Source: Neocallimastix lanati (nom. inval.) (lineage: Eukaryota; Neocallimastigomycota; Neocallimastigomycetes; Neocallimastigales; Neocallimastigaceae). Taken from it: 64,000 bases of DNA. The stretch is taken from contig JACVTC010000007.1 of assembly GCA_016946835.1 (NCBI GenBank), positions 1,016,001-1,080,000 on the forward strand, written 5' to 3'. Made by a program: the position numbers and the translations under genes. The notes beneath the pieces are model-generated. The model searched no databases. It had not been told where the DNA came from and saw nothing but the letters and a program-made list of their open reading frames with translations. Shown piece after piece: positions 48,470 through 61,078 of this stretch (position 1 is the stretch's first letter; every line of letters starts with the position of its first letter).

Positions 48470-51400
48470 TCGTTTTAAACATATTTGTGTATTAGGATCC
48501 ATTAAATGAACTGTATTGAATTTCTTTGTAACTACCTGATAAGGTCCAACAGAATAAGGATCCAATTTATTTCTTGAGAAATCCCTTACTTTGACTAAAT
48601 CACCAATTTTTATTTCATTTCTTTATTTAAATTTGTTTCTTTTTCTTCTTTTTTTTTATTTAGTTTCCCAATATTTATTATTTTTAATGATGTTATTACA
48701 AATATCTAATAACCTATTTATAGTGGTTCATAAATTTCTCAATTGATCTTTCTTCTTGAGTTCTTTGAACATAGAAGTGTGGACAGCTCGAAAAGGTTGG
48801 TGATCTTTACTACTGTAAACTAATTCCAGACTGGAATACTTGGCTACCGAACTTTTGAAAGTTCTTCAAGCCCATAAAGCAGATGGTAAGAGCATATCCT
48901 ATTCTCTTTCCTTTGTTCCTTAAAGCCTAAGTATTTTCCGGATTTCCCTATTTCTATTTTCGGTTAAAACATTAGATTCTGGTCGATAAGTAACAGTACA
49001 GTTTACATATACGTCAAAAAGATCAAGGAGTATTCTTGTATAATCTGATGTAAATTATACTCCATTATCTGTGGTAATGACATTACGAGCACCATATCTT
49101 GTGAAATTTTGGGACAAGAATTTTACTACATCATCTTGATAATTTTTTTCTGAAGTTATCTCGGTCTTTAATATATTCTTCTCTATTTAATTTCATAATG
49201 TAGTTCTCTTAAAATTCTTTCATAAATTCACCAATTTTCTTATTATCTTCACTATTAGTTTCATTTTGTTCTTGTTCTATTCCTTTTATAATTTCATTAT
49301 TACTTGACTCTTTATGATTTATAGGGTGAACTTGGTAATTAGTATTGTTAATACATTTATCTACTTAATTTTCTAATATTTTATTTATATATGATAATTA
49401 CATTACTGAAAACTTGGTATAATTGATTTTGCAATTGACATAAATCATTAATTGTATGTTTATCTTCCATAAAAGCGTCACTTTCATAACATTGTAATAT
49501 GTAAGAATTTATATTGTTCAATTTATTATTATTATTCAAAAAATTTTTAAATTTGAAATTATTTTGAAATTTTCAATTTTTTTTTGTTTTTATCAAAATT
49601 ATTTTTTGTGAATTTTTTTACATTAATAATTTTTAATTTATCTACTTTGTCAAATTTTTCTAATTTTCTTACGTCCTTATTTTCTTCGTTTTCCTAAGTC
49701 CTTATTCATTTCTTCCTGAGATTACAGTTCTATATTTTTATATATTACTCTTATCTTTATTAGTATTTTTGATTATTTGTTTTAATTCTTGAAAAAGAGT
49801 CCGCAAGAGAATTTTTCTAACTTTGATGATACATAATCTATATTCTTGGTATGCTAATAGTAGTACACCATTTAATATGCCTCATATTATTTGGTTCTTT
49901 ATTATTAAATAAATTAATTAAAGGTTTATGGTCCGTAAATAAAAAAAAAAAAAATTGAAATTTATTTCCAGAAATATAAGATTTAAATTTTTTTTTTTTT
50001 TTACACAGAAGTATACCGCAGTGCCTTCTAAGTTTGTGTAATAATAATTTTTTCAGCTTTTTCTAAAGTTCTACAAGCAAAATGTACCGGATGTTCTTGT
50101 CCATCTTTTGAGGCATTAGCTCTAATTATAATTTTTTTATTTTAACTGTAATCTGGAAAAAGCTAAAATAGAAGATTGAATAATATTTTTTTTTTTAATT
50201 TATCAAAGATAACTTGTTGTTTCTCTGTCCAAATGAATGAAACATTCTTTCTTAAAAGGTTTATTTAAAGGAGAAGTAATTATAGCAAAATTGTATATAA
50301 ATTTCCTATAATATCCAACAATACCAAGGAAAGATCTTAATTCAGTGATATTGCAAGGTCTAATCCAGCTTTTAACGGCATTAATCATCCATAGGCTTTA
50401 AACTATATGATATAAAACTTCAACTTCTTCTTGAAAAAAAGGAATATTTTTCAATTATTGATTTTAATTTCATATTTTCTGAAAATTTCTAACACTTATG
50501 TTTAAATGTTTTAAATGATCTTCTTTTGATTTCGAAAATACTAAAATATCCTCAATGAAAACAAATACACATTTAACCAATAAATCAAAAAGAATAATGA
50601 TTTATTTCTCTTCGGAAGGTAACTGGGGCACCAGTAAGATCAAAGGGAATTACTTTGTAGACAAAATTACCAAATTTCGTTGTAAAACATGTTAAGTCAT
50701 TACATCAATATTATCTACATCCATTCTAATTTGATAGTAGCTTGAAAAGAGATCCCTAGTAGAAAAAAAAATTTTGCGCCTTCTAAACTATTAAATATTT
50801 CATCATTATTAGGAAGGGAATAAGAATCTGGCGTTGTCATGGCATTTAACTTATGATAGTCGGAGTTCAATTGCCATTTTCCATTTTTCTTAAGTATCAA
50901 CACAATAGGAGAAGACCAGGAGGAAATATAATGTTCAATTAAACTCTCGTTAATAAGTTTAATTCTTCTTTATGAATATCTGACTTATATTTATTTAATT
51001 TATAAAATTTGCTTTTAATTGGATTTGAATTCTTAATAATCTCGATGTAATGAGGACTTAACTTGCAGGGTGTAAGTTCATCAGTTGAAGTAGCAATAAC
51101 ATCAATATATACTGCTAATATTTCTATTATGTCATCCCAACTTTTTGGATATAAACTAGTATAAAACGTAATAGATTGAATGAACTCTAAAGGAGACAAT
51201 ACATCTTTCTATTTTATAGAAGATACCTCATCAATTTTACAAGTAGGCTCTTTACTTTTTAAATATGAGTTTCCCCTCATCCATCATAAACATACTTAAC
51301 TAATAAATATTTTTATTAGGAACTACGCATTTTATAAAACAGACAATCATTTCCACATCTTGGTCTTCAACAATAGGAGCAATGATATCAAACTTTTCAA

Positions 51401-51494
51401 ACGAAGTAAAATGATACAATGATCTTAACATTAGACGAATAAAAAGGTAGTTTTCAGCTATTAACTTTAGTCCCAAAACTATACAATAAAACAA
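48470..51494 (-). mobile_element. Ty3-type LTR retrotransposon remnant, unit 2
   Basis: Duplicate of the 36,580-40,306 remnant, but extending further right. From the right: 51,494-51,300, an open stretch (MFYCIVLGLKLIAE) that in unit 1 is lost to the M13 fusion; 51,199-50,939, the RT N-terminal segment (DVIATSTDELTPCKLSPHYI then KYKSDIHKEELNLL); RT finger/palm block (50,903-50,715); [16 protein letters not shown] (50,388-50,270); RNase H relic with TDHKPL-like sequence (about 49,900-50,040); integrase IITDNG-equivalent (about 49,060-49,100) and GPYQV (about 48,530-48,560). Broken by frameshifts and stops. About 0.8 kb between RNase H and integrase in unit 1 is missing here. No LTRs or target duplication recognised. 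Confidence 0.75.
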
Positions 51495-51819
51495 AAATTT
51501 TCTATTAAATGAATAATAAAAATAATATTAAAATTTTATTATAACATATATTTATGAATATAATAAAATTAATATGCATGAAAGTTTATAAAAAAAATTT
51601 TTTCTAAAATTTTTATTTAAAATTTTATTTTTAAAGATTATTTTATTATTAATATTATTTTTAGGATTATTTTATTTTAAAAAATACTTTATTAATATAT
51701 TTAATTTAAAAATTTTATAAAACTGTTAATTTTTATAATAATATAAAGGTAATTTTTTTTTTTAAAGAATATTTTTTTTATATATATAAAAATATTTAAA
51801 GAATATTATAAATATATAT

Positions 51820-52045
51820 TATTTATTTATTATTTATTTATTTATTATTTATTTATTATTTATTTATTATTATTTATTTATTTATTATTTATTTATTATT
51901 TATTTATTTATTATTTATTTATTATTTATTTATTTATTATTTATTTATTTATTATTTATTTATTTATTATTTATTTATTATTTATTTATTTATTTATTTA
52001 TTTATTACTTATTTATTTATTATTTATTTATATATTATTTATTTA
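51820..52045. repeat. TTATTTA-type simple tandem array
   Basis: Mixed TTATTTA and TTATTTATTTA units over about 225 bp, the same motif family as 1,660-2,072. Confidence 0.85.
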
Positions 52046-52402
52046 TTTAAAGTAATAAGAAAAAAAAAAAAAATGTATAAAAAATGATTTAATTACAATA
52101 ACGAATAAAAAAAAAGGTTAAAAAAATTTAAGTGACTATATTCTATCAAATCTATATATAATATATATTTATATATATATTAAATTTATTTTTTATCATA
52201 AAATAATGAACATATATATTTTCATTATTCTTTTTTTTTTTTTTCTATTTCAATATAGAGAATACATCAATTAATACTTTTTATACAAATCAACTTAAAA
52301 CTATAATATTATTATGATTATTGATTCAAATCTTTTTCTTTTTCTCTTAACCTTTTATAATTTATCCATAGTTAAAATTTTATATTTATATTTGTTAAAA
52401 TC

Positions 52403-52762
52403 TGTTAGAAAATTAGTATTTTTAGTTTATAAATTTAATTAACATTTTAATTAATATTTTTATTTTATTACAACTTTTATTATAATTTTAAATATTAAAT
52501 AGTTTATTATAAATAAATAGGATATATTATATTAATATATAGTTTATATAGTTTATGAATATAATTTTAAAAAATTTTTATTTTTATAAGCCTCTTTTAT
52601 ATAGTTAATATTAAAACATGTATTTAATGTATTAAAATATGTATGATCCATCAAATGTATTTTGTATGTATAAATAACATTAAATTATGTATTCTTAAAA
52701 ATAAGCCTTTTGCTTCAAATAAATAAAGTTAATAAATAAACAAATATTGAGATTTTTTAACA
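52403..52762 (+). repeat. 5' LTR
   Basis: 360 bp from TGTTAGAAAA to TTTTTTAACA. Differs from the 3' LTR at one position that I can see (A at 52,564 versus G at 55,328). Contains TATAAGCCTCTTTTATATAG (about 52,587) as a possible TATA region and AATAAA near its end (about 52,720) as a possible polyadenylation signal. Confidence 0.95.
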
Positions 52763-52785
52763 GATTAAGAGTCTCATTTGACTCG
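52763..52785 (+). promoter_or_regulatory. Primer binding site, matches tRNA-Lys(CUU) anticodon arm
   Basis: Directly after the LTR, GATTAAGAGTCTCATTTGAC. Its reverse complement contains GACTCTTAATC, the anticodon stem-loop sequence of eukaryotic tRNA-Lys(CUU) (U33, CUU, A37 A38, U39 C40), preceded by AAATGA. The site therefore pairs with the 5' half of the tRNA ending around position 39-40, not with a tRNA 3' CCA end. This is the arrangement known from Drosophila copia, which is primed by a fragment of initiator tRNA-Met. Confidence 0.65.
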
Positions 52786-52799
52786 ATAAGTTTGTGTGG

Positions 52800-52965
52800 A
52801 AATTTAGAATACTTAGTTAATTAGGAAATTTAGTAATTTAGTAATTTAGTAACTTAGTAACTTATTAACTTAGAAATTTAGTAATTTAGCAATTTAGTAA
52901 TTTAGCAATTTAGTAATTTAGTAATTTAGTAATTAGTAATTTAGCAACATAGTATAATTAGGATA
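52800..52965 (+). repeat. AATTTAGTAATTTAGCA tandem repeat in the element's leader
   Basis: About 150 bp of 10- to 17-bp units (AATTTAGTAA, AATTTAGCAA, AACTTAGTAA) in the untranslated leader between primer site and gag; shorter echoes recur at 53,020-53,100. Confidence 0.8.
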
Positions 52966-53149
52966 TTTAAGATTAACAACACTTAAATATACACATAAGT
53001 AAATAAGAAACACATTAGAATTAAGAAATTAGTATTTGAATGTTTCTTATACAATTTAGTAATTAGTATTTAGAAATAGTAATTAGCAATTTATAATTAA
53101 TAAACAAATTCATTAAATAATATTAAAAATATATTATTACATTTAAGAA

Positions 53150-54874
53150 ATGACCGGAACAACTAGAACAGTTCTTAATAGGATGGAATATGTCCTAACA
53201 GAAGATAACTACGATGAATGGTATGAAGACTTTATCCTCGAACTCCAAGGCGCTGGATTAAGTGAATACGTAGAAAAAAACATAGATGATATAGTAAAAG
53301 AAGTAGAGAAGAAATATACAACCAAAGATAAGAAGGGAAATGATATCTTATCTGAAGAAGGCGAAAACAAAATTAAGGAACATAAAATGAACAACTTCAA
53401 AGTTTTGAGTTTTTTAAGAAAATCTGTTGATGCAAAAATAAAATCCTTTATTAGAAGTAAGGAAGAAGAAAAAAATTCAGCATACTTAATATTAAAGGTA
53501 CTAAAGAAGAAATACCACGAAGAAGAATTCAATGAAATACCAAAACTCTACAGAAGATTAGAAAATATGAGGGCCGAAAGCGATAAAGAAACTTTAGAAT
53601 ACATCGAAGAATTTTTAGAAATCACGCAAAAGTTAGGAAAATTAAATAATAAACTTAGCAATAGGGAAAAATTAAACTACTTGTTTAAAGGACTACCAGA
53701 GAAACAATTAAATTTCTTAGAAATAAGATACAGTATCTCAGAAGACGTCGATGAAATATTAGAAGATATGAAGAAGCAAATTAGAAATCGTAGAATCTTT
53801 ATCCCAGGAAAAAATAAAGAAAAAGAAGAAGAAATATCACAAATATCCAAAGGAAAAAATAAGAATAAAAATAAAGACAAAGGCAATAATTACGAAAGTT
53901 GTGATGAAGACGATATTTGCGAGAAATTCAATAATAAAAGAAGTATAAATAATAAGAAAAAGCGTTGTTATTTATGTGATAGTGAAAACCATTTAGTTTA
54001 CAACTGCCCCTTTAACCCTAAGAATCCTCATAACAATATTAAACACATAGCAGAACAATTCCAAAAATTAAATATTTCAGTTGATGAAATAAACGATATT
54101 GAATTATGTTACGACAGTGATTCGGATAGCGATAGTAGTATAGTTAAAATAAAAGAAATAAATTTAATTGAAACTGAAAATAGTACAATGGAAACAAATT
54201 TATGTGAAATAAGCACCACTTCAGAAGAAGAAAAAGAAGATAATAATGATAATCAATATTTAGAATTTAAAACTATAGATGATATAAGAAAATTCAATTA
54301 TGACACAAATTATTGTAATAACAGTAGTGAAAACAATAAATTTAAAAATAATAACACACCGAATAAAACAGAAAACACAAATATTTTTCAAAAGGAAAAT
54401 AATATTATTTATGATTTAAATAATTATATTATTAATGGTATTTATAATAGCAATGAATATAATAACGGTAACTATAAGAATTTAGGTATAAATAATAACA
54501 TACATTATAATGAAATAGAAAGTATGAATAAAAATAATATTTTGAATAATTACCAAAATTATGAAAATGAAAATCCTGTTACGATAGATAAATATGTAAT
54601 TGAATCATTTCAAGATAAAATAAACAAAACAAATTGTAAATTGAATAAATTATTGAAATGTTTGAGTGAAATTGAAGAAAAGAACAATAACATCCAGAAA
54701 ATTATTAAAGAATATTTACAAATTATGAGATTTGATAATACTTATGAAAATTATGAAAAATATATGAAAATAATTAATCAATATAACAATATTTTGAATG
54801 TTAATTACGATAATCCAGGAAATGAAATTGAAAAAAGTGTAAACAAAAATAGTCTAGGCAAAAAAAACTGGTGA
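53150..54874 (+). CDS. Gag of Ty1/copia-type retrotransposon, 574 aa
   Basis: Intact frame from ATG (MTGTTRTVLNRMEYVLTEDN) to TGA. Residues about 15-40 (L-T-x-x-N-Y-x-x-W) and about 110-195 (AYLILKVLKKKYHEEEF, YRRLENMRAESDKETLEYIE, LFKGLPEKQ) match the Gag capsid-type domain of copia elements (DUF4219/UBN2 style). A Lys-rich stretch (about 218-245) leads to a nucleocapsid zinc knuckle CX2CX4HX4C, CYLCDSENHLVYNC (about 274-287). The C-terminal half is acidic and then Asn-rich, of unknown role. Gag would package element RNA into virus-like particles in the cytoplasm. Codon use is less A/T-biased than the surroundings. No protease motif (D-S/T-G) is present, so Gag processing would also depend on another element. 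Confidence 0.92.
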   Translation: MTGTTRTVLNRMEYVLTEDNYDEWYEDFILELQGAGLSEYVEKNIDDIVKEVEKKYTTKDKKGNDILSEEGENKIKEHKMNNFKVLSFLRKSVDAKIKSFIRSKEEEKNSAYLILKVLKKKYHEEEFNEIPKLYRRLENMRAESDKETLEYIEEFLEITQKLGKLNNKLSNREKLNYLFKGLPEKQLNFLEIRYSISEDVDEILEDMKKQIRNRRIFIPGKNKEKEEEISQISKGKNKNKNKDKGNNYESCDEDDICEKFNNKRSINNKKKRCYLCDSENHLVYNCPFNPKNPHNNIKHIAEQFQKLNISVDEINDIELCYDSDSDSDSSIVKIKEINLIETENSTMETNLCEISTTSEEEKEDNNDNQYLEFKTIDDIRKFNYDTNYCNNSSENNKFKNNNTPNKTENTNIFQKENNIIYDLNNYIINGIYNSNEYNNGNYKNLGINNNIHYNEIESMNKNNILNNYQNYENENPVTIDKYVIESFQDKINKTNCKLNKLLKCLSEIEEKNNNIQKIIKEYLQIMRFDNTYENYEKYMKIINQYNNILNVNYDNPGNEIEKSVNKNSLGKKNW

Positions 54875-55070
54875 AAATTATAAATATATGAAGAAAAACA
54901 TTTTTTCAGAAAAAAAAATTTTTAATAATAAAAATTTGTCAAAAATTGATCAAAAATCAAAAATTAATACGAATGAGCAAAATTTGAAATTTAATTATAA
55001 TGTACATGCGTTTGAATTTAAATCTGATTCGTTAGCTGAGAAAAATTTAGGTTGTACTACAAATAAGTAA
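54858..55070 (+). other. Downstream overlapping frame, possible pol remnant or +1 extension
   Basis: An open frame in +1 relative to gag starts inside the gag end (after a TAG at 54,855) and runs about 70 codons to TAA at 55,070, with a Met at 54,888 (MKKNIFSEKK). It overlaps a run of seven A at 54,861-54,867. No domain is recognisable. It could be residue of a deleted pol, a frameshift extension of Gag, or a chance frame. Confidence 0.3.
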
Positions 55071-55157
55071 GAATTATTAGCAAATTAGTAAGAATATAAA
55101 AATATTAAAAAAATAGCAAATTTTCTTATTAAACAAAGATTTTACAATACTTTGTTT

Positions 55158-55166
55158 AGGGGGGAA
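55158..55166 (+). promoter_or_regulatory. Polypurine tract
   Basis: AGGGGGGAA immediately before the 3' LTR, the expected plus-strand primer position; six G in a row stand out strongly in this A/T-rich DNA. Confidence 0.9.
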
Positions 55167-55526
55167 TGTTAGAAAATTAGTATTTTTAGTTTATAAATTT
55201 AATTAACATTTTAATTAATATTTTTATTTTATTACAACTTTTATTATAATTTTAAATATTAAATAGTTTATTATAAATAAATAGGATATATTATATTAAT
55301 ATATAGTTTATATAGTTTATGAATATAGTTTTAAAAAATTTTTATTTTTATAAGCCTCTTTTATATAGTTAATATTAAAACATGTATTTAATGTATTAAA
55401 ATATGTATGATCCATCAAATGTATTTTGTATGTATAAATAACATTAAATTATGTATTCTTAAAAATAAGCCTTTTGCTTCAAATAAATAAAGTTAATAAA
55501 TAAACAAATATTGAGATTTTTTAACA
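55167..55526 (+). repeat. 3' LTR
   Basis: Same length and ends as the 5' LTR, followed by AAATC target duplication. Confidence 0.95.
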
Positions 55527-55533
55527 AAATCGA

Positions 55534-55535
<2 letters not shown>

Positions 55536-55581
<46 letters not shown>
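55536..55581. repeat. Poly(A) tract
   Basis: About 46 consecutive A right after the target duplication of the LTR element; part of the insertion site environment. Confidence 0.9.
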
Positions 55582-55583
<2 letters not shown>

Positions 55584-55687
55584 TAATACAAATTGACCGT
55601 GAGAATAAAAATAAAAAATAAAAAATAAAAAAAAAAAGTATTAAAAAATATAAAAAAAAAAATTAGAAGAAAACATAAATAATTATA

Positions 55688-57313
<1,626 letters not shown>

Positions 57314-58057
57314 TTAATATATAATATCAGAAATAGCTTCACTTAAAATCTCCATATCAAGTGGAGGTAAATGATCCATATCCTCGGGACATGTGAGATT
57401 TAATTCTTTCATATATACTTTAGCATTACGAGTATATCTTACTAAATATTCAGCATTACCATTAATCCATGACTTTTCACCAAAGGCAAACATAATTTCA
57501 ATGGTAGTTGGTGGAGTGAGTGGTCCATGGCTCTTATCATACATGTAACCTAACGGTAAAGTATCACGAAGCCAGAAAAATTTTTCTTCGAAATTCTTTA
57601 AAAGGAAATTCTTGGCTTCTTCCTTTCCTAATATTTCATAAGCGACGGTAATAGCATAGATGGATGGACAAGGTCTCAAATCAAATAAATTTTGCCAATA
57701 TCTATAATAGTTACCAATAGCAAAACCATCTCTTGTCACTAAACTTTCTGCAAAAGTACCATTGGCTTTAGCAATATTAAATAATACAATTGGAGTAATA
57801 GAAGAAAGAGAAGAACCATCAGGTTTACGAACCTTAACAACACTATCCGTCCTCTCATATCTTTCATTCATCGTTTTTGTACTATCATTTTTACTGAGGT
57901 AACCACCTCCTACGGATGGTCTTCTTCCACTAGTAGCAACAGAAGGTGTACTTTTATAGATTTGGGGTGATTTTCCAATATCACCCATTATTTTACATTT
58001 TGAAAAAGGATGTTTACTTAGTAAGTGAATCATTTTGCTATTATCTTCTTTACACAT
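57314..58057 (-). CDS. conserved-looking hypothetical protein, 247 aa, single exon
   Basis: One open frame of clearly normal composition, far less A/T-rich than the flanks, from ATG at 58,057 (in-frame TAA four codons upstream) to TAA. The first 90 residues are polar with basic patches and look disordered (GRRPSVGGGYLSKNDSTKTM). The rest is globular: ITPIVLFNIAKANGTFAESL, GNYYRYWQNLFDLRPCPSIY, EEKFFWLRDTLPLGYMYD, and LNLTCPEDMDHLPPLDMEIL near the end. No signal peptide, membrane span or catalytic motif is recognised and I cannot name a family. Alternative starts at Met9 or Met24 are possible; an upstream exon cannot be excluded. Confidence 0.75.
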   Translation of the reverse strand: MCKEDNSKMIHLLSKHPFSKCKIMGDIGKSPQIYKSTPSVATSGRRPSVGGGYLSKNDSTKTMNERYERTDSVVKVRKPDGSSLSSITPIVLFNIAKANGTFAESLVTRDGFAIGNYYRYWQNLFDLRPCPSIYAITVAYEILGKEEAKNFLLKNFEEKFFWLRDTLPLGYMYDKSHGPLTPPTTIEIMFAFGEKSWINGNAEYLVRYTRNAKVYMKELNLTCPEDMDHLPPLDMEILSEAISDIIY

Positions 58058-60530
58058 ATAAAATATTTAGGGAGTAGTAAAAAAAAAAAAAGTAATAAAG
58101 GTAAAAGACAGTTATGCTTTTATAATAATAAAATAAAAAAAATTATAATAATAATATAAATATTTATTGATTATTATTATTATTATTATATATATGGATT
58201 ATTACTAATAGTATTGATATAAACTATATCGTTATTGATATATTAGTGATTTAATAACAAATAAAAATTAAAATAAATTATTTTATTAATATTTGTTATT
58301 TTATTTTATTTTTTATAAAAATGTTAGGTTTGTTAATATTTGTATTTATTTTCGATTTGAAAAACGTTTATCGAAATTATATTTGTTATTAGTTGTTTTA
58401 ATACTCTTTTTTTTTTTTTTATAAGAAAAAAAATAAAAATAAGTCTTGTTTATTTATTATGTTTTATGCTTTATAAAAAATTTGAATGAAAAATAAAAGA
58501 ACAGGAAAAGCGAAATATATTAATATATTATATGATAAAAAAAAAAGGGTTATTTGAAAATTATAATTGTTTATATTTATCGAATAAATATATATATTTA
58601 ATAAATATAAAAATATAAAAATAAAAATAAAATAAAAAATAATAATAATAATAAAATATGAATTTTATTATAGAATATGTGACTATTTTACAAAATTGGT
58701 TTTAATATTTCATTTATTAAAATAGTTTTGATTTATTTTAATAATTTTTGTTTTTGTTTTCTGTTTTTGTTTTTGATTAAGTTTGGTATAATTCAATTAA
58801 TAAATATTATATTATTTTAATTTTATAATATTTATTTATTTTTTTTTATTTAATATTATCTTTTTTTTTTTTTTTTTTTTTTTTTTTAGTATTTGATATT
58901 TTATTGTTAATTTTTTTTTTTTTTTTTTGAAACTTCAACTTCACTTGTTTTATTTTATGATTTTTCGATTTGTTCTTTGTTTTTGTTTGGTTTTGCTTTT
59001 TTTTTTTTTTTTTTTTTTTTGTTACTATTGTTTTATATTACTGTATTTCAATATTCTTTATATTCTTATTACTATTTTTTATCTTTTTTTTTTTTTGCTT
59101 TTTTTTATTAACAGTTTTTTCTTTTAAAATAAATGAAATAAAAAAAATTTTTTCATATCAATAATAAAATGAAATTAAAATAAAAAAATTTCTTTGGTAG
59201 AATTATTTATATTTATATATTAGAAAAAAAATTTATTTTTATTTCATTTTATTCCATTTTATTTCATTTTGATTATAATATATATTAAAATAATTTAATA
59301 TATATATTATTTTTTCTGTTTTTTTTTTTTTTTATTTTATTCTTGAAAATGTTTTTTTTTTTTATTTTTTTTTTCTGGATTTATCTTCTTTATCCAAATA
59401 TAGAAATGATTTTAACAATTTGATGATAAAATATTTAATAGATATTACAATTATAATTAAATAAATTATATAATAAATTATTTAATATTATTATACATAA
59501 TTTATAACAATTATAGAATAAATGTAGAATACAAAAATATAATATATTATATAATATATCAATTATAAATAAATATAGAATAAAGAACATTAAATAATAA
59601 AAATAGAATATATAGAATATAGAATAAATATAATATATAATATAATACATAATATATAATATACAAAATATAGAATAGAATAAATTTTTTTTTATATATT
59701 AATTATTATGTTTTTATATAATTTATTAATTAATATAAATAATTTTTAAAAATTTTATATATATATAATTATTTTATAATAATTAATATTTGAATATATT
59801 TCATACCATATATTAATAATTAATTAATAATATATTAATTGAATATTACTATATTCAAACATTTAATTTTTTTTTTTTTTTGTTTTTTTTAATTTTTGAT
59901 TTTTAATTTTTGATTATTTAATAATTATTATTTTTTGTCTTGTTTTTGGTTTGTTTTTTGGTTTGTTTTTTGGTTTGTTTTTTGGTTGTTTATTTGGTTA
60001 TTTTTTCTTTTATTAATTAAAAAAGAAGAAAAAAAAGAAAAAAAAAAGAAATAATAAATAGAAATAATTTTCTATTTATTAATTCTATTTTCCTTTCTTT
60101 TTTTTTAAAATGTTATTACCTTTTTTTTATTATTATTATAATTATTATTACTATTTAAAATTTAGAAAAAAAAGAAAAAAAAAATAAAAATCATGGAAAA
60201 AATTGAAATATTTATAACCATAAAAAAAATAAAATCTATAATATTTTTGGTTTTAATTTTTTTTTTTTTTAATTATTTATATATTCATTTTAATTTTTTA
60301 ATTTATAAAAAGCTAAAATAATAATAATAATAATAAATATTATTCATTTATTTTTATATAAATGATAAAAGTTCAACAATAAAATAAAAATAAAACTATA
60401 ATAAATGAAATAAAAATAAATGATAAATAAAAGTTCAACAATAAAATAAAGATAAAAGTATATAAATATTTTAATAATTAATACTAAAAGTAAATTATTT
60501 GTATTAATTAATTATATATTTATTTATTGA

Positions 60531-60578
<48 letters not shown>

Positions 60579-60934
60579 GGTACTAAAATAAAAATAAATT
60601 TTATTTTTAATAATTAAATATTATTATAGTTTTCAAATAATTTATCAATTTTATTTATATTATTCTCTTAATAATTAAAACTTTAAAATAAAAAAATATA
60701 TATTTAAATAAAACAAAATAATATATTTCATAATGGTAAATATACGAATAATAAATTCTTAATAATTAATCATTAAGAATAAAGAATAAAAAATATAAAA
60801 TAAAAATAAAAATACAAAAAAAAAAAAAAAAGAACATATGAACAAAGTTAAATAAAAAATAAATATAAAATAAATATAAAAAATATAAAAATAAAAAAAA
60901 AAAATTTTATTTGACTATTTAAAATAACAATATA

Positions 60935-61078
60935 AAATATATGGAAGCCAAATTTTAAATAGTTATAAAAAATAAAAAAATAAAAAATTTAAGCTTTAAT
61001 TATTAAACTTTTTTTTTTTAAAATTTTTTCTTATTTTATTGTTTTTATAACTATTTAAAATTTGGCTTCCATATATTT
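60935..61078. repeat. Perfect 37-bp inverted repeat with 70-bp loop
   Basis: Arms 60,935-60,971 and 61,042-61,078 are exact reverse complements (outer part AAATATATGGAAGCCAAATT). The loop itself is partly self-complementary (A-rich left half, T-rich right half), so the whole 144 bp can fold back. Candidate fold-back MITE or hairpin RNA source. Confidence 0.85.

Larger units (their letters stand above)
52403..55526 (+). mobile_element. Young Gag-only LTR retrotransposon (Ty1/copia-type Gag)
   Basis: Complete 3,124-bp element: 360-bp 5' LTR, internal region of 2,404 bp with one gag gene, 360-bp 3' LTR. Flanked by the 5-bp target duplication AAATC (52,398-52,402 and 55,527-55,531). LTRs start TGTTA and end TAACA. 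A primer site follows the 5' LTR and a purine tract (AGGGGGGAA) precedes the 3' LTR. There is no protease, integrase, RT or RNase H, and no room for them, so mobilisation would need enzymes from another element. LTR identity (a single difference seen) implies a very recent insertion. It matches the concept of terminal-repeat elements carrying only GAG described in plants. Confidence 0.93.

Noticed and set aside
53209-53532. Frames on - opposite gag (also 53,677-53,886)
   Set aside because: Antisense of the Lys/Glu-rich gag; the Ser/Phe-rich composition is the expected mirror.
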